From assembly GCA_963576565.1 (NCBI GenBank), contig OY755038.1, positions 177,436,438-177,500,437 on the forward strand: 64,000 nt of DNA, read 5' to 3'. Positions within the stretch are counted from its first letter, which is position 1. Every line of letters begins with the position of its first letter. Of this stretch, positions 22,675 through 35,153 are shown in pieces. The notes beneath the pieces are model-generated. The model had not been told where the DNA came from. It searched no databases and saw nothing but the letters and a program-made list of their open reading frames with translations. Made by a program: the position numbers and the translations under genes. The stretch is from Aspidapion aeneum. Its lineage: Eukaryota > Arthropoda > Insecta > Coleoptera > Brentidae.

Positions 22675-23137
22675 AGCTCACACATATACTATACTATAGT
22701 AGTGTGAGCTATGGTGATCCTAATTTTTTCGAGAAAAAAAAAGTTGCTCCGATTTCAAAAATTTTTATATATCTTTGCGTTTCAGGTGATTTTGAAACTT
22801 TTTTGTCGCGCCGTCTGTCTGTCTGTCTGTCTGTCTGTCTGTATGTCTGTCTGTAACGACCAACGCGCATAACTCAAAAACCGCTTGCCCGATTTGAATG
22901 AAATTTGGTACCTAGGCTGGGTCTTGGGTCGAGATGGTCCCATTTAAAAATGAATAAAATCCATCGAATACAAGCCAAGTAAAAGGGTGGGGGTGGATTA
23001 AAAAAATTTGAGTTTATGTAAAATATGGCGTGTAAGATATCAAACGAATGGTATTTGAGTCTGGAGTTAAACAAAATATATTTTAGTTTATTTAAAAAGA
23101 CTCTGCCAATTTATGGGCACCTAAGCTCACACGATTA
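22675..23137 (+). repeat. HINE/Helentron-end-like repeat with (GTCT)n
   Basis: Begins with a hairpin (AGCTCACAC at 22675-22683 pairing with GTGTGAGCT at 22702-22710), then a conserved block, a GTCT microsatellite, a block containing AACCGCTTGCCCGATTTGAA, and ends near AGCTCACAC 23124-23132. Related copies: complement at about 55310-55870 and the start of one at 63973-64000. Confidence 0.7.
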
Positions 23138-23239
23138 CTATCACAGGGTGTTCCCTTAGAATTAATTTAAACTGTAATCGATGATATTTGAGTTATTATA
23201 AGACTTGCTGAACTCATTTGGAGCATGTTAAAACATATA

Positions 23240-23874
23240 CAGGGTGTCCCATCTAAAAGGTAACAGATGTGTTTTTGGGTATTTTGTGTGCGAATTTGGA
23301 GAGACACACACGTCGATTTTGTTTGCGAGGGGGACACTTTTTGGCTATCTTGAAATTTTTGTAGCACGCACCATCTTTGTGGGGTATACTTTACCCCTAT
23401 ATTTTGAATAGGGAAAGTGGGCTTAGTGATACCTTGTTTTGAAGATCTTTTGGTATCTTTACAACCTTGTAAAAATTTCGAAAATCCATTGATTAGTTTT
23501 TAAAATATTTGCTTTCAAATTTCAAATTTTACATGGAATGATGAAATAAAAATTAAATCCGGAAAATATAAAATTCTGATAAAATTTTTATTTTATCAGT
23601 CCATGTTAAATTTGAAAGTTTGAAGGCAATTATCTCAAAAACCAATAAACACATTTTTAAATTTTTGCACGGTTGTAAAAACATTTAAGGGGCCTTCAAA
23701 ACAAGGTATCACTAGACCCACTTTCCCTATTCAAAATATAGTGGTAAAGTATAATTTCAAGATAATCAAAAAGTGTCCCCCTCACAAACAAAATCGACGT
23801 GTCCGAGCGTTTCTCCAAATTCGCACAAAAAATAACCAAAAACACGTCTGCTACCTTTTAGTTGGGACACCGTG
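23240..23874. mobile_element. Tc1/mariner-type foldback MITE, TA duplication
   Basis: Ends CAGGGTGTCCCATCTAAAAG and the complement CACGGTGTCCCAACTAAAAG are inverted, flanked by TA on both sides. The two arms of about 300 bp are inverted copies with many differences, meeting near 23560. No transposase. Confidence 0.75.
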
Positions 23875-24506
23875 TATGTATTCATGCTGACGTCGTATAA
23901 GCCACAGAGAAATATATTTCAACTTCTCGAGTTTACGTAAACAATTCTTTTTAAGTTCAATTTCGCCTTTGCAGACGAGACATAAAAACTTATTGTGCGT
24001 GGAAAGGCCGTTTAGTAATTTTACTGTATGCTAAATTGGCTAGATGTAAAAGATATGGTGTATATGTGCACATATAAAAGATGATTTTATTTTTAATTTC
24101 TTCTTCCTTATATTTTTGTTCCTATGTTCTTGGCTTCCAGAACCATATCGGGTAGTATCCACCCAAGGTCCTAGAAACCAAGAACATCTAAACAAAGTTG
24201 TAAGAGTAAGAAATCTAAAATAGTAAGCTCTTATAAAAAGTAAAATAATTTGGAGATTGATTCATTACATGAGGTCACACGATAAAATAAATTTTTCGTA
24301 TATGTTTTAATTTGCAAACTAAGCTATTATATTTAAAATGTATCCAAAACTTATTTTATCGTGAAAACCCAATATTCTAATTCTTTTTTTTCAGAGAAGT
24401 GACATTCTAACAATGTGGCTTTTGCATTTAAGTTATTGCAAAAACTACATTGCTTAAATGGTACTTTATGAATATTCTTTAAAGGCGGTAAAAAATGTAA
24501 GAAATA

Positions 24507-26226
24507 GTGCTAAAAATGGGACGAAAAAATAAAAATACCTTAAGATGGACAAAGTGGAAAAAAGACCACGAATCATTAGAAAGCAGCCAAAATTCAGAAG
24601 CGAAAAGGAATGGTAATAAAGAGGATGAAAAGGACAAAAGTGTAAAAAAGTACATAAATCAAGACAAAAATTTTTTGGAAGAAGAAATAGGAAATGACAA
24701 AAGTATAAACAAAAATATAAGCAGTCAAACTACAGAAGAAGAAAGAGAAAGAATACGTATTTCAGTTCGAGCCTTGAGAACAAATGCAAAGTTTCGTAAT
24801 GAAGAGAGAAAAACGATAATATAGCCAAACAAGAAAAAAGAAAAGATAAAAATTTTCGAGAACAAGAAAAAGAAAAAGAGAAATCTGCAAAAAAAGAAAA
24901 AAGACAAAACAAAAACTTTCGCGAAGAAGAACAAGAACGCTTGAAAAATACAATAAGAGTTAAAAGACTGTCAAAACTATTTCGTGAAGAAGAGAAAGAA
25001 AAAGATAAGTCTGCAAAAAGAGGAAAAAGACAAGATGAAAAATTTCGAGAAAAAGAGAAAGAAAATGTAAAAAATGCCCAAATATATCGTGAAGAAGAGA
25101 AAAAAAAAGATAAGTCGGCCAAAAAAGAAAAGGGCAAGACGAAAACTTTCGAGAAGAAGAAAAAGAAAAGGATAAATCTGCAAAAAAAGAGAAAAGGCAG
25201 GACGAAAACTTTCAAGAGGAAGAAAAAGAAAAGGATAAAAGTTCAAAAAAAGAGAAAAGGCAAGACGAAAACTTTCGAAAGGAAGAAAAAGAAAAGGATA
25301 AAATTTCAAAAAAAGGAAAAAGGCAAGACGAAAACTTTCGAGAGGAAGAAAAAGAAAAGGATAAAACTTCAAAAAAAGAGAAAAGGCAAGTCGAAAACTT
25401 TCGACAGGAAGAAAAAGAACAGGATAAAACTTCAAAAAAAGAAAAAAGGCAAGACGAAAACTTTCGAGAGGAAGAAAAAGAAAAGGATAAAACTTCAAAA
25501 AAAGAAAAAGGCAAGACGAAAACTTTCGAGAGGAAGAAAAAGAAAAGGATAAAATTGCAAAAAAAGAAAAAAGACAAGATAAAATTTTTCGCGAAAAAGA
25601 AAAAGAACAATTGAAAAATGCAGTAAAACTTAAAAGGCAATCCCAAATATTTCGTGAAGAAGAGAAAGAAACAGATAAGTCGGCCAAAAAAGAAAAGAGG
25701 CAAGACAAAAACTTTCGTGACGAAGAGAAAGAAAAAGATAAAAATCTAAAAATGAAAATAGACAAAATGAAAACTTCCGTATAAAAGAAAAAGAAAGGAA
25801 CAAAGGTGTAAAGCAAAAAAAGCGGAAAAGTGACATAGACATCAAAGAAATTGAAAAGGATAAGGACAAATCTGCAAAGAGAGTCAAACGAAATAATGAG
25901 GAATTTAGATGTGAGGAAAGAGAAAAAGATAAATTAGCTAAAACAACCAGTAGAGCTAAATTCAAATATGATCACTCAAAAGACAAAAAAAATCATTTGT
26001 TAGAAGTACTTGCATATAAAGAAAGTTTATTGAGAAGGATTAGACGCGAAGCTTCTTTGACAAATAACAGTAAAAGTAATAGATCTAAATTAATGCTAAA
26101 TTTCATAACCCAAAAAAAAGATGGACCAGACATTATTTGCTACTGTTGTGAAAATCTGTTCTTTGCTCATTCAATTATAAAGTTTTTTTTACAAGAAGTT
26201 GCCCTGAAAATGAAACGGATGTCTTT
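24507..26226 (+). pseudogene. Helentron protein N-terminus: Lys/Glu-rich repeats and zinc finger, frameshifted
   Basis: From the start near 24507 the protein is Lys/Glu/Arg-rich, with a repeat close to RQDENFREEEKEKDK about 21 residues long. Rep/helicase proteins of Helentrons often open with such charged repeats. It ends with a Cys pair (CYCCENLFF) and continues into CKTC of the next segment, a probable zinc finger. Frame breaks lie near 24815 and 25127, both in A runs, and near 26205. The out-of-frame reading gives artificial KTKTFERKKKK repeats. Confidence 0.65.
25130..25560 (+). repeat. 63-bp coding minisatellite
   Basis: About six to seven units of 63 bp, each containing GCAAGACGAAAACTTTCGAG and an AAGAAAAAGAAAAGGATAAA tract. 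63 bp is 21 codons, so copy changes keep frame. One or two units carry single-base indels. Confidence 0.8.
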
Positions 26227-28545
26227 TTGACTAAAATTATAAATCTTAAAACTGGTTATATATGCAAAACATGTTATAATCACGTAAGAAAAGGGAATAT
26301 TCCAAAAGTAGCGACGTCTATTGGGCTAAAGTTTCCAGAACTTCCAGGAGTTTTAGAAAAGTTAAGTGATGTGGAAGAAAGAATGTGTCCTCCTATACTT
26401 CCGTTTATGCAAATAAAACCATTGCAACCATATGCTATCAATCCACAATTGTCATTAAAAGGAAGTGTAGTAAATATACCTGTTGATATTCCCGATATGA
26501 CTAAAGTTTTACCACGGCAATTCGATGACCTTTCTACAATACAAATCAAGTTGAAAAGACATCAGGAACATCAATCCGACTATATGTTTGAACGAATTAA
26601 GCCAACTAATATATGCAATGCCTTGGATTTTCTTAAAAATACCCCCTTATATAAAAAACACGGAATTTTGGTTAATCAAGAATTTCTGGATTCATATAAA
26701 CATGACCTTGAGAAAGAAATAAATTTCGTGATTGATCCTAGTGAAAATTATGAAAGGGAGACAAATACTGATCACAAGTTACCTACTTATAATGAGAAGG
26801 ACTATGACGATTTACAAGACGACGAAGTTTTAATTATAGACAGAAACAAGGAAACAGCATGTGCTGCCCAAATAGCAGTTATTGCTCCTGGTCAAGGAAA
26901 GAAACCAGTATCATTGTTTGATTTTCCTGATATCGACGAACTCTGCTTTCCTAAAATTTTTGCTGGCCAGTTTATGGAAGGGACTAAACTTCTAAGTTAC
27001 GCAAAAAGAGTAAAAAGTAAAAGTAGAAGATGGGATCGAAGATCATGTGTTCCCACAAGAGTTTTATATATGGCAAAACAAAAGCTTGAAAGAAGTGTTT
27101 TTAGTAACGTAAATGTTTGCTTGAGAAAATTAAAAACTTCACATAAAATCACTGCAAATGATTTAAAAAAATTTAATTTTTTGGCAGATACGTTTAAGCT
27201 CGATGAAGGTTTTAAATGTCTTCGTCACGTTAGATCTTCTTCCGCTTTTTGGCAGGCAAAGAAGAAAGACTTACTGGCAATGATTCGTCAACTGGGCTTT
27301 CCAACCTTCTTTCTAACAATTTCTGCTACTGAAATCAAATCTCCCGAGCTTTTGTCACTTTTATATAAACTATCAAAAGGTAAAACAATCTCTCTAAATG
27401 AAGCAATGTTACTGGACTTGGCCGATAAGACAATGCTTATTAGAAATGATCCTGTGACAGTTGTTCGTTACCTAGATCATCAGTTTAACGAAATAATAAA
27501 GCTTCTTACAGCTACTGATGGTATTTTTGATAAAACTCATGTAATCGATTTTTTTCAGAGAAGAGAATTTCAGGTTCGAGGATCGGTTCACAGTCACAAT
27601 TTGCTTTATTGTAACAGTGCCCCAATTTATGACCCTGATGACGCAAAATCTGCTAAAGAGGTTTGTGCGTTTATTGATTTACACATAACTTGCTATTATG
27701 ATCCCAACAATCCAAATATTTCATTTCAACGGCATAAACATACACACACATGCTATAAAGGTCGCAAGAATAAAAAATCCTGTCGTTTTCATTTTCCTCG
27801 ACCTGTTGTGCCTGAAACGGTTATACTTACTCCAATTCCAAAAGATCTTGTCGATGAGAAACATAAAACAAATGACAAAAAAATTAAAGATTTAATACAA
27901 AATTATAATGAGAGTTCGGAGCTTGATTCATTTGAACAAACGCTAAGACGGCTTGATTTAAGTAAAACTGAGTATTATGATGCAATTCGCTCAGCTATCT
28001 CAAATACAACGGTTTTCTTAAAGCGATCTAGTTTAGAAGTCAGTTTGAACGCTTATAATAAAGACATTCTTAATCTTTTAGGATCAAATATGGATTTACA
28101 ATATGTATTGGACCCTTACTCATGTGCTTCATACATCCTTAATTATTTGACAAAAGTAGATGCAGGTTTGTCAAAACTACTTAAAGAAACTGTTGAGGAT
28201 TTAAACTCCGGAAATACATCAATAAAAACTAAGTTACAAAAAGTCGGTAACGTCTTTTTAAACGCAAATGTTATGAGTGCTCAAGAGGCATCGTACCACG
28301 TTTTAGGTCTGCCTTTAACAGTTTCATCAAGAGGCTCAATATACATTGGTACTTCTCCTAAGTCCGATAGAGTAAGAATGTTAAAAATGAACAAAGACCT
28401 TGCGCTTTTACCAGAGGATTCTGATGATATATACATGCCAAATATTTATCAGAAATATGGAGCCAGAAAGACTGACTTAAAAGATGTGTGTTTAGCAGAT
28501 TTTGCATGTCAAGTGACAGAAAAAAGTCTTCTGACAATGATGTAA
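26227..28545 (+). pseudogene. Helentron Rep (HUH endonuclease) domain
   Basis: Open for 772 codons. After CKTC and a KGNIPKVA block typical of Helitron proteins comes a long N-terminal domain, then the HUH motif in QVRGSVHSHNLL (His455, His457), then a Cys/His-rich stretch, and DPYSCASYILNYLTK whose Tyr636 and Tyr640 have the Y-x3-Y spacing of the Y2 nucleophiles. Rep would nick and rejoin DNA in rolling-circle transposition. The frame runs off into a short false tail: near 28505 the true frame moves to the segment starting 28488. Catalytic residues are kept. Confidence 0.88.
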
Positions 28546-29516
28546 ATGAAGATTCAAATACAATTGCCATAGCATTTAGAAAAAAGAATAAAAATTTAAA
28601 AACAAGGAACTATAAGTTTGTTCAAGATCCCCTTAACTACTATCGTGAGCAACTGCTGTTATATTATCCCTGGAGAGATGTTGAGCCAGACCTTGAAAAT
28701 ACTAATTTAGAAATGCTTTTTACAAAAAACTTTGATACTATAAAAAGAAATCGAGACAAATATTGTAGAGTCTCAGATGATATATTAGATAAAGCATGTG
28801 AAGATGCAGTAAATGAAGATCAGCGTGAGGCAGAAATTCAGTCATTTATGGAAGGCAAAATAGACACCGATCAAGAAGTTAATATATTCTTCAACTCCAA
28901 ACAAACTGAGACAAAAGACAAACACAAGCAGTATTTCTCGCTTCCGCCAAAACTGGATGAGTCAAAGCTTAATGAATATCTTTTGCAGCTAAATGAAAGG
29001 CAACGACAAATTGTTCTGTATATATTGTATTGTTTCAAAACTAACAAATTGCCTATTCGAATTTTTATAAATGGATCTGTGGGTGTAGGCAAGAGTACTG
29101 TGATTAACGCCATTTATAATTTAATGAATAAAACGTTTAATAATCAAATGGGCGTTAAAACTGACGTACCGAAAATTTTACTTGCAGCTCCTAGTGGAAA
29201 AGCAGCTTTTAATATATCTGGAGTAACGTTACATTCAGCATTTGCGTTACCAGGAACAAAATTTGGTGGTCATATGAGTGATTTATCAGCAGACATAGCA
29301 TCAACAATTAGACAACAGTTATTTGATCTTAAACTACTTATAATCGATGAAGTGTCTATGGTAGGACGCCGTCTGCTTCAAAGAGTAGATACCCGATTGC
29401 GCCAAGTAATGGGCAAGAATGAAACGGTTTTTCGGTTTTACTTGTTGGTGACCTGCAACAACTGCCTCCTGTTTTGGATACACCACTCTATAAGCCATCA
29501 AAATCCAATAATTTGA
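28488..29516 (+). pseudogene. Helentron helicase, N-terminal half (PIF1-like SF1)
   Basis: Continues the Rep polyprotein in another frame. A linker with LNYYREQLLLYYPWR leads to NERQRQIVLYIL and the Walker A GSVGVGKST (about 29073-29099), then APSGKAAFNISGVTLHSAF and the Walker B LLIIDEVSMVG. These are motifs Ia to II of PIF1-like helicases. A one-base shift near 29430 ends it before the GDLQQLPPV motif, which is found in the next frame. Confidence 0.85.
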
Positions 29517-31100
29517 CTGCTTTATCAAACTGCTTGTGGGACGAGTTCAGGTATTTTGAACTAACACAAATAATGCGCCAAAAGGATGACGCAGATTTTA
29601 TTACCGCCCTTAATAATTTGGCTTCTGGAAATATGACGGATATTACTCTAATAAAATCCAGAGAAGTATTAGAATCAGTAGTTCCAGTTGAAGCTATAAG
29701 ATTATTTAGCAGAAACGATGACGTTGATAAATATAATTCAAATAAAATTAAAAATTATCCAGGCGACTTAATTTTTGGTAAAGCCATAGACCATATAACA
29801 GGAAAAACAAAGGATACTGCTAAAAATAAAATCAAGGAAACAATTGCTTGTAAAAATACAAGAGAAACTGGGGGATTTCCTGGCACAATTGCTTTCAAAA
29901 TAGGAATTAAATATATGGTTATTTCAAATATCGATGTGTCAGACGGCTTGGTTAATGGCGCTTGTGGAACTCTCCAACACTTAACAATGGATCCAGCTAC
30001 AAATGAAGTCGTAATAGTTTGGATAGATTTTGGTGGCCCACTCATTGGCAAAAAAGCCAGACAATCCAATACCAGTTTAAAGCTCAAACCGACTTTAACC
30101 CCCTTAAATAAAACCAAAACCCAAATAGCTGTTGGAAAAAATAGCACATACCAAGTACTACGTAAGCAGTTTCCATTAGTACCTGCCGAGGCTATAACCA
30201 TCCATAAAAGCCAAGGCCAAACATATGATTGCGTGTGTGTTGACTTAACAAATGAGTCAAGCTTTAGTCAACAACGATCTTTAATCTACGTAGCGTTAAG
30301 TCGTGTTACCAGATTGTGTAACCTTTATATTCTTGGGACATTTAGACCACCTAAGCCCCCACCTAAAGGCGATTTGCTGACTAATGAAATAAACTTATTG
30401 CGTAATGAGAAAAAGTTAATTTTGCCCTACATGGCAAGTAGAAATGAATTTGGCCTTGTTTATTTAAACATTAGTTCAATTCGCGAAAAAATTAAATTTA
30501 TTGTTGCCGATTCCTGGTATAGTCAAGCAGAAATCATAATTTTTTCTGAAACAAATACTATCGGATCAGATACCGTTTCTGTTCCTGGCTATACTCTATC
30601 ATATAGAAGTGATACAAAGCTAGTTTCAAGAGGTCCGCGAGGTATTATGATTTTCGCCCGTCCAGATTTTCAAATTTCGTACGTGGATTATATCACTTAT
30701 AATTTTGGTAATCATCATATAGATTTGGTTAGTTTTAAAATCAATGATCTCTTTGTTATAACGGGGTACAAAAGTCCATCAACACCGTTTAGTTTGTTTA
30801 TTCAAAATTTTCGAAAGCTGTATAATCAAATTTCAAAAAAAGAAAAGATACTCGTTATTGGTGATTTAAATTTAGAAATTTATATAAACAACGACATTAC
30901 TGAATATTTTCAAACTACTTTTGGGCTAAAAAGAGGTTTGTTTTAAGAAGTATCTACTACAAATTACAACACACAAATTGATGTAATATTTTTTAAGAAT
31001 ATTAATTTTTCTCGAACTGGTGTTTATCCTACATATTTCACAGACCACGAAGCTGTATTTGCATTTCTTCAGGGAGCAGAAAAGCAAACCAACATAAATG
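29474..31100 (+). pseudogene. Helentron helicase C-terminus fused to EEP endonuclease
   Basis: The helicase part holds FELTQIMRQ, ITIHKSQGQT and YVALSRVT. From about 30450 an exonuclease-endonuclease-phosphatase domain begins: LVYLNISSIREK, IIFSET, VIGDLNLEIY. An in-frame TAA at 30944-30946 interrupts it; the same frame goes on with TQIDVIF and TDHEAVFAF, the closing motif. EEP domains joined to the helicase mark Helentrons among Helitron-like elements. Endonuclease role in the mobile cycle is inferred from LINE homologues. Confidence 0.82.
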
Positions 31101-31198
31101 AAGCTCTTACAAAAGAAAGTCAGAAAACAGACAAAGCAGAAAACGACAAGACAGGCGACTTAGCTAATAATGTAAAAATATTCTCAAAAAATAAGGAT

Positions 31199-32191
31199 AT
31201 GTCCCTTAAAACTACATGTAACATACTAAGCAGTTGCGTTGATAATTTAAATAAAATTGACTTGGCAGCAAATAGAGTAAATACAAATTCTCCAACAAAA
31301 AATACTCGCATTTTACCGAAAATAGTTATATTACAAAACATAACTCTTCTACCTGCCGACAGAAGTTACATGCCAAAAGGTATGCTAAACGGCTTTGGAG
31401 AAAATAACTGTTACTGTAATTCGGTTCTCCAAGTTTTATTTGCATTACCTTCTATTAGAACCGCAATTTTCGCAACTAGTTACTCAGACAGAATAACAGT
31501 GGAATTTACCCAACTACTGCAAAAAATAGTGTCAGACAATAGAAACGTGTATATCAGAACAAGGCAAATCAGGGATATAGTAGCAGATATGGGATATGAT
31601 GATTTTGCTACAAACCAACAACAAGACGCAGTTGAGTTTTTACAATGCCTGCTCTCTGTATGTACTGGATTTAGATTAAATAATTTTTTTACGTTTACCA
31701 ATAAACTGTTATACAAATGTACAGCATGCGAATATCAAACACCAGTTTTGACTCAAGAAAGTATTGTAAGAGGCTGTTTTCCTGCAAATGCCCAAAGTCC
31801 TGTCAGTTTTCCTCTTTTGACAGCTCCATCGCCTACTGACAGATACTGTCCCGATTGCTCCAACAATTTGGTCTCGTATTCTGTAATAACCAATCCAAGT
31901 TCATTTTTGGCTTTTCAAATTCTAAGATATAAATACCATCAGGGTGAAATTGTTAAGAACAAGAGTTTGATAACAAACTTCAACTCCGAAAATATTTATA
32001 TTGGAAATTATTATTATAAATGCATGGCTGTTGTCTTTCACCATGGCAATAATATTAATGAAGGGCACTATACTGCAATAGTAAGGCAGGGTCAAAATTG
32101 GGTTTAATGTAATGATACAGATATAAGCGTAAACGTAAATTTTCCTTTCTCACTTGAAAATGCTTATTTGATTATTTTTAATAAATCTTGA
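31199..32191 (+). pseudogene. Ubiquitin-specific protease (peptidase C19) domain at Helentron C-terminus
   Basis: In the same frame as the EEP domain. The Cys box reads GFGENNCYCNSVLQVL with the catalytic Cys at residue 71 counted from 31199; it follows the family pattern GLxNxGNTCYxNSxLQ. Zn-ribbon Cys pairs CTAC and CPDC lie in the middle. The His box is NEGHYTAIVR (His290). TAA at 32105-32107 falls after GQNWV; the frame continues with CNDTDIS and AYLIIF to TGA 32189-32191, which matches the usual USP ending. It would remove ubiquitin from proteins if active. OTU-type peptidases are the ones I know from Helentrons; a USP is unexpected. Confidence 0.82.
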
Positions 32192-35153
32192 TTTTTAATT
32201 TATTTTACGATACTACTTTAATAAATTTTTTCAAAATTCAAAAAAAAATCCGGGTGGCGGATAGGGGGTTATTTTCGCGGACCAAAATAGGTTAAAATTA
32301 TATTATGCATTAATCGTGTGAGCTTAAGTGCCCATAAATTGGCAGAGTATTTTTTGATGGGCACATTACGACACAGCTGATTGTCTTTAAAATATTGTTG
32401 GAAGTTGGAATGACGGTTTATGAATATTTGATTTTTTTTTAAATAAAGCCGTTTTTGAGATTGTTTTTACTTTATTCTGGCAGAACAATTTTTTCTAAAT
32501 GTATAGTAATCCCTAATTTTTCATAGCCGCTTCATTAGCTCACACAAAAATTAAGTTTAAAGCAGAAGCGAATGTGACAATCACAGATGACAAAGTCAAA
32601 TACATGTCAAATATAACAGTTGGCATGTGGTACATGGCGGGTAATTTGAATTCCAAATAAGGAATGCTAAATCTTGAAGATTTTAACCTTTTAATCATGT
32701 TGCTTCCTTACAAACCTTTCGTGGAATATCGGTGTCTGAGAATATTTCACTGAAATTTTGCGGAAATCTGTAGTGTCATTTTGAAAATATCATAAAAAAA
32801 CGTCTGACCTCCCATAAGACCCAATATAAAATTCAGAACAGCTGATTTTTTCAGGGTCGTGGCCTCTATTTTTGTGTTGGCCTTGCACCACTATGTGCCA
32901 TGCTATGCGCTTATGCATTTTTGTGTGTGATGGGCTTTAGCGGTTTTTGTGGGTAGGAATGTATGTAACGCTCATTCGGGTGACGGCTTGAGTCGACTAA
33001 CTGTGACAGGAACATTCGGCGAGCGGTATGATCATGCAGATGAAGGCCAGTATTATTAATTTCGCCTTGTTGAAGTTTACACTTCTGCCGTGTGGTCTTA
33101 AGCACAAACAATTTTTTTAAATCAACTTTACCAAACCAAACCTTTATAGTTCGTCTTAAGGCGCGTAGTCAATTGACGTAGAATGCCTTGCTGCAAGGCC
33201 TAACGCTTCATGTTTCGTGTCTTGAAGGCGTGACCAATAGCAACACGCTTGGACCGACGCCATCCGATAATAATATATATTATAATCTATAATCTTTGCC
33301 GATGAGAGTGGGCACTTCAAACGAGTATTCAGTTGAATATTGTTCGTCTTGAGGCTTGTATTTTAATGTAAAGGTGTATTTATAAAAAAGGACTGAACTT
33401 ATCCAAAGGGTAACACCTGACCCAAGATTTGCACATGTATTACCAGTAATGTTCATGTATCAAGACACCTTCCTGGGTGCGCTACTGATATCATGCCAAA
33501 TGACATTGGTAATGCCATAAGCTGTTTCCCGCTTGCCAAATACAAAACAGTATAAAGAAGTATCTACCAATGATTTATTTAAATTTGATGAATATATTTC
33601 AGATTCTGTGTATCGATAAAAAAAATTATCTTTTTAGTTTCATTACATTTTGGTTTATTAGTACTTCTCCATAGAATCCTTTATGTCTTAAACCCCTGGC
33701 ATTTGTTGTAATTTAAAAAATATTCCTGACCATTAAAAATGTAAATATATTTTAGATCCTTGGTATCGGTCTGGAAAAGCTCGTTTTACTGGTAACATAT
33801 ATCTTTAATCAACAATTATCAAATGCATTTTTCTCTATAAATGGGCGTAGTTAGGGTGGGGCACTTGCCCCACCCTGGCTTGTCACCTGCCCGATCTTGG
33901 CTTTAGCTCATTTAGTAAGACGTTTTATCAAGGTTTATTCCCAATCCTCGCAAGTTAATATTAAATTAAGTTTAGGTTATTGTTGTTATTTTTGCTTTTT
34001 TGCCCCACCCTGAGCGAGACCCTGACTACGCCCATGCTCAGTACATTTCACTTACATAGAACCATCCTGCCCAGGCATGGCCATCCATTCATTCTACGGA
34101 GAAGTGCAACATACAGAGAAAAATGTCTGATAATGATTGAATAAACTGAAAAATACCCAAACTTAAAAAAGAGTTTTTTACTGTTGCCAAAGATCTAAAA
34201 TATATTTACAATTTCAATGATCAGGAATATTTTTTAAATTTAAATTTGGTATGATAAAGAATCTCTCACACCGAGGGGGAATTAACTACCTACCATAAAT
34301 GTAAGAATGTGAGTAATGAATATTAATGCAAAATAGTGTAAATTTACCCCCAATACCGTCAACCGACCAAAAACATAAGAAAAACTTTAAACAATGATAA
34401 GTAATGCACAATAATATTAAATTCAAATATTGATTAATTTCAAGTAATGGATATTGTTGCAAGCCAAATTTGTACATGTATTGCCAAAGTGAATTCTCCC
34501 TTGTCTTACTCGAAGTATTTCAAAATTGTGTATCAAGTATCCCACAGTAGAAACCATCCCCAGTCTCCCCTACTGACTCTAAATTAAAAAAAATAAGTAA
34601 AAAGTAAGTTTTTTATGTTTGCACAGGCAGTTTTGTGTTCCTCTCAGTACTATATATAAAAAGATTTTTTTCAAAAAACAGATTTCTTAAGTTACTTTTT
34701 GAATAGAACAGAATAGAATAAAAATATTTTAGCATAAAAACATATACAATAGTTAATAAATAACATTATCATATAATAGCATCCTCGATAGCATCGTCAT
34801 TCACTTTTTAAAATTACAATATCACTCTTAATAATATAAATACTACCTAGCAAACTTAGACATAGTTTCTATTATTTATTTATTTCTACTTGTGAAAAAA
34901 AACAATTTGCTTTTCTAAACATTTCACTCTTCAACTAAGCAAAAAGTCATTGTTTAGTTTTACCATAAAGCCGTTTTTCTTCTTGTATAGCAAAGTCACT
35001 AAAAAACACTACTCACTCCAAATAATACAAAAACATTTATCGAGCCCAAAAAATACAGGAAATACAACGGAAAAGTAGGAGGATCATAAATTGGTTGCGC
35101 GGTTGACAAGCGGAGAAAAAATGGCTGAATCCAGTCCTTCAATTTCATTGATT
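32192..35153. other. non-coding stretch with small repeats
   Basis: Holds the right inverted repeat of the Helentron (32311-32354), the motif at 32537, and AT-rich sequence. A probable foldback at 33713-34240 contains a 195-bp TIR element (33841-34035). ORFs such as 32911-33111 are unrecognised and probably chance. Confidence 0.45.
33713..34240. repeat. inverted repeat pair with nested TIR element
   Basis: About 50 bp at 33713-33763 (AAAAAATATTCCTGACCAT) matches in complement 34188-34240. Inside lies 33841-34035 with ends ATGGGCGTAGTTAGGGT and complement of ATGGGCGTAGTCAGGGT, a separate MITE. No target duplication seen. Confidence 0.65.

Larger units (their letters stand above)
22675..32545 (+). 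mobile_element. Helentron-type rolling-circle transposon, decayed but full domain set
   Basis: A coding block from 24507 to 32191 carries Rep, helicase, EEP endonuclease and USP domains. Upstream, 22675-23137 has a hairpin and a (GTCT)n microsatellite (22813-22854), as in HINE/DINE-type ends of Helentrons. A 44-bp inverted repeat with two mismatches (23094-23137 and 32311-32354) encloses the coding block. AGCTCACAC or its complement occurs at 22675, 22702, 23124, 32316 and 32537. Exact termini are not proven; the outer limits given follow these motifs. Confidence 0.7.

Noticed and set aside
22813..22854. (GTCT)n as CRISPR-like or promoter element
   Set aside because: A simple microsatellite within a Helentron-end repeat; no spacers.
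24725..25965. Long minus-strand Phe/Leu/Ser-rich frames, up to 279 codons
   Set aside because: They are antisense shadows of the Lys/Glu-rich Helentron repeat (AAA/GAA read backwards as TTT/TTC).
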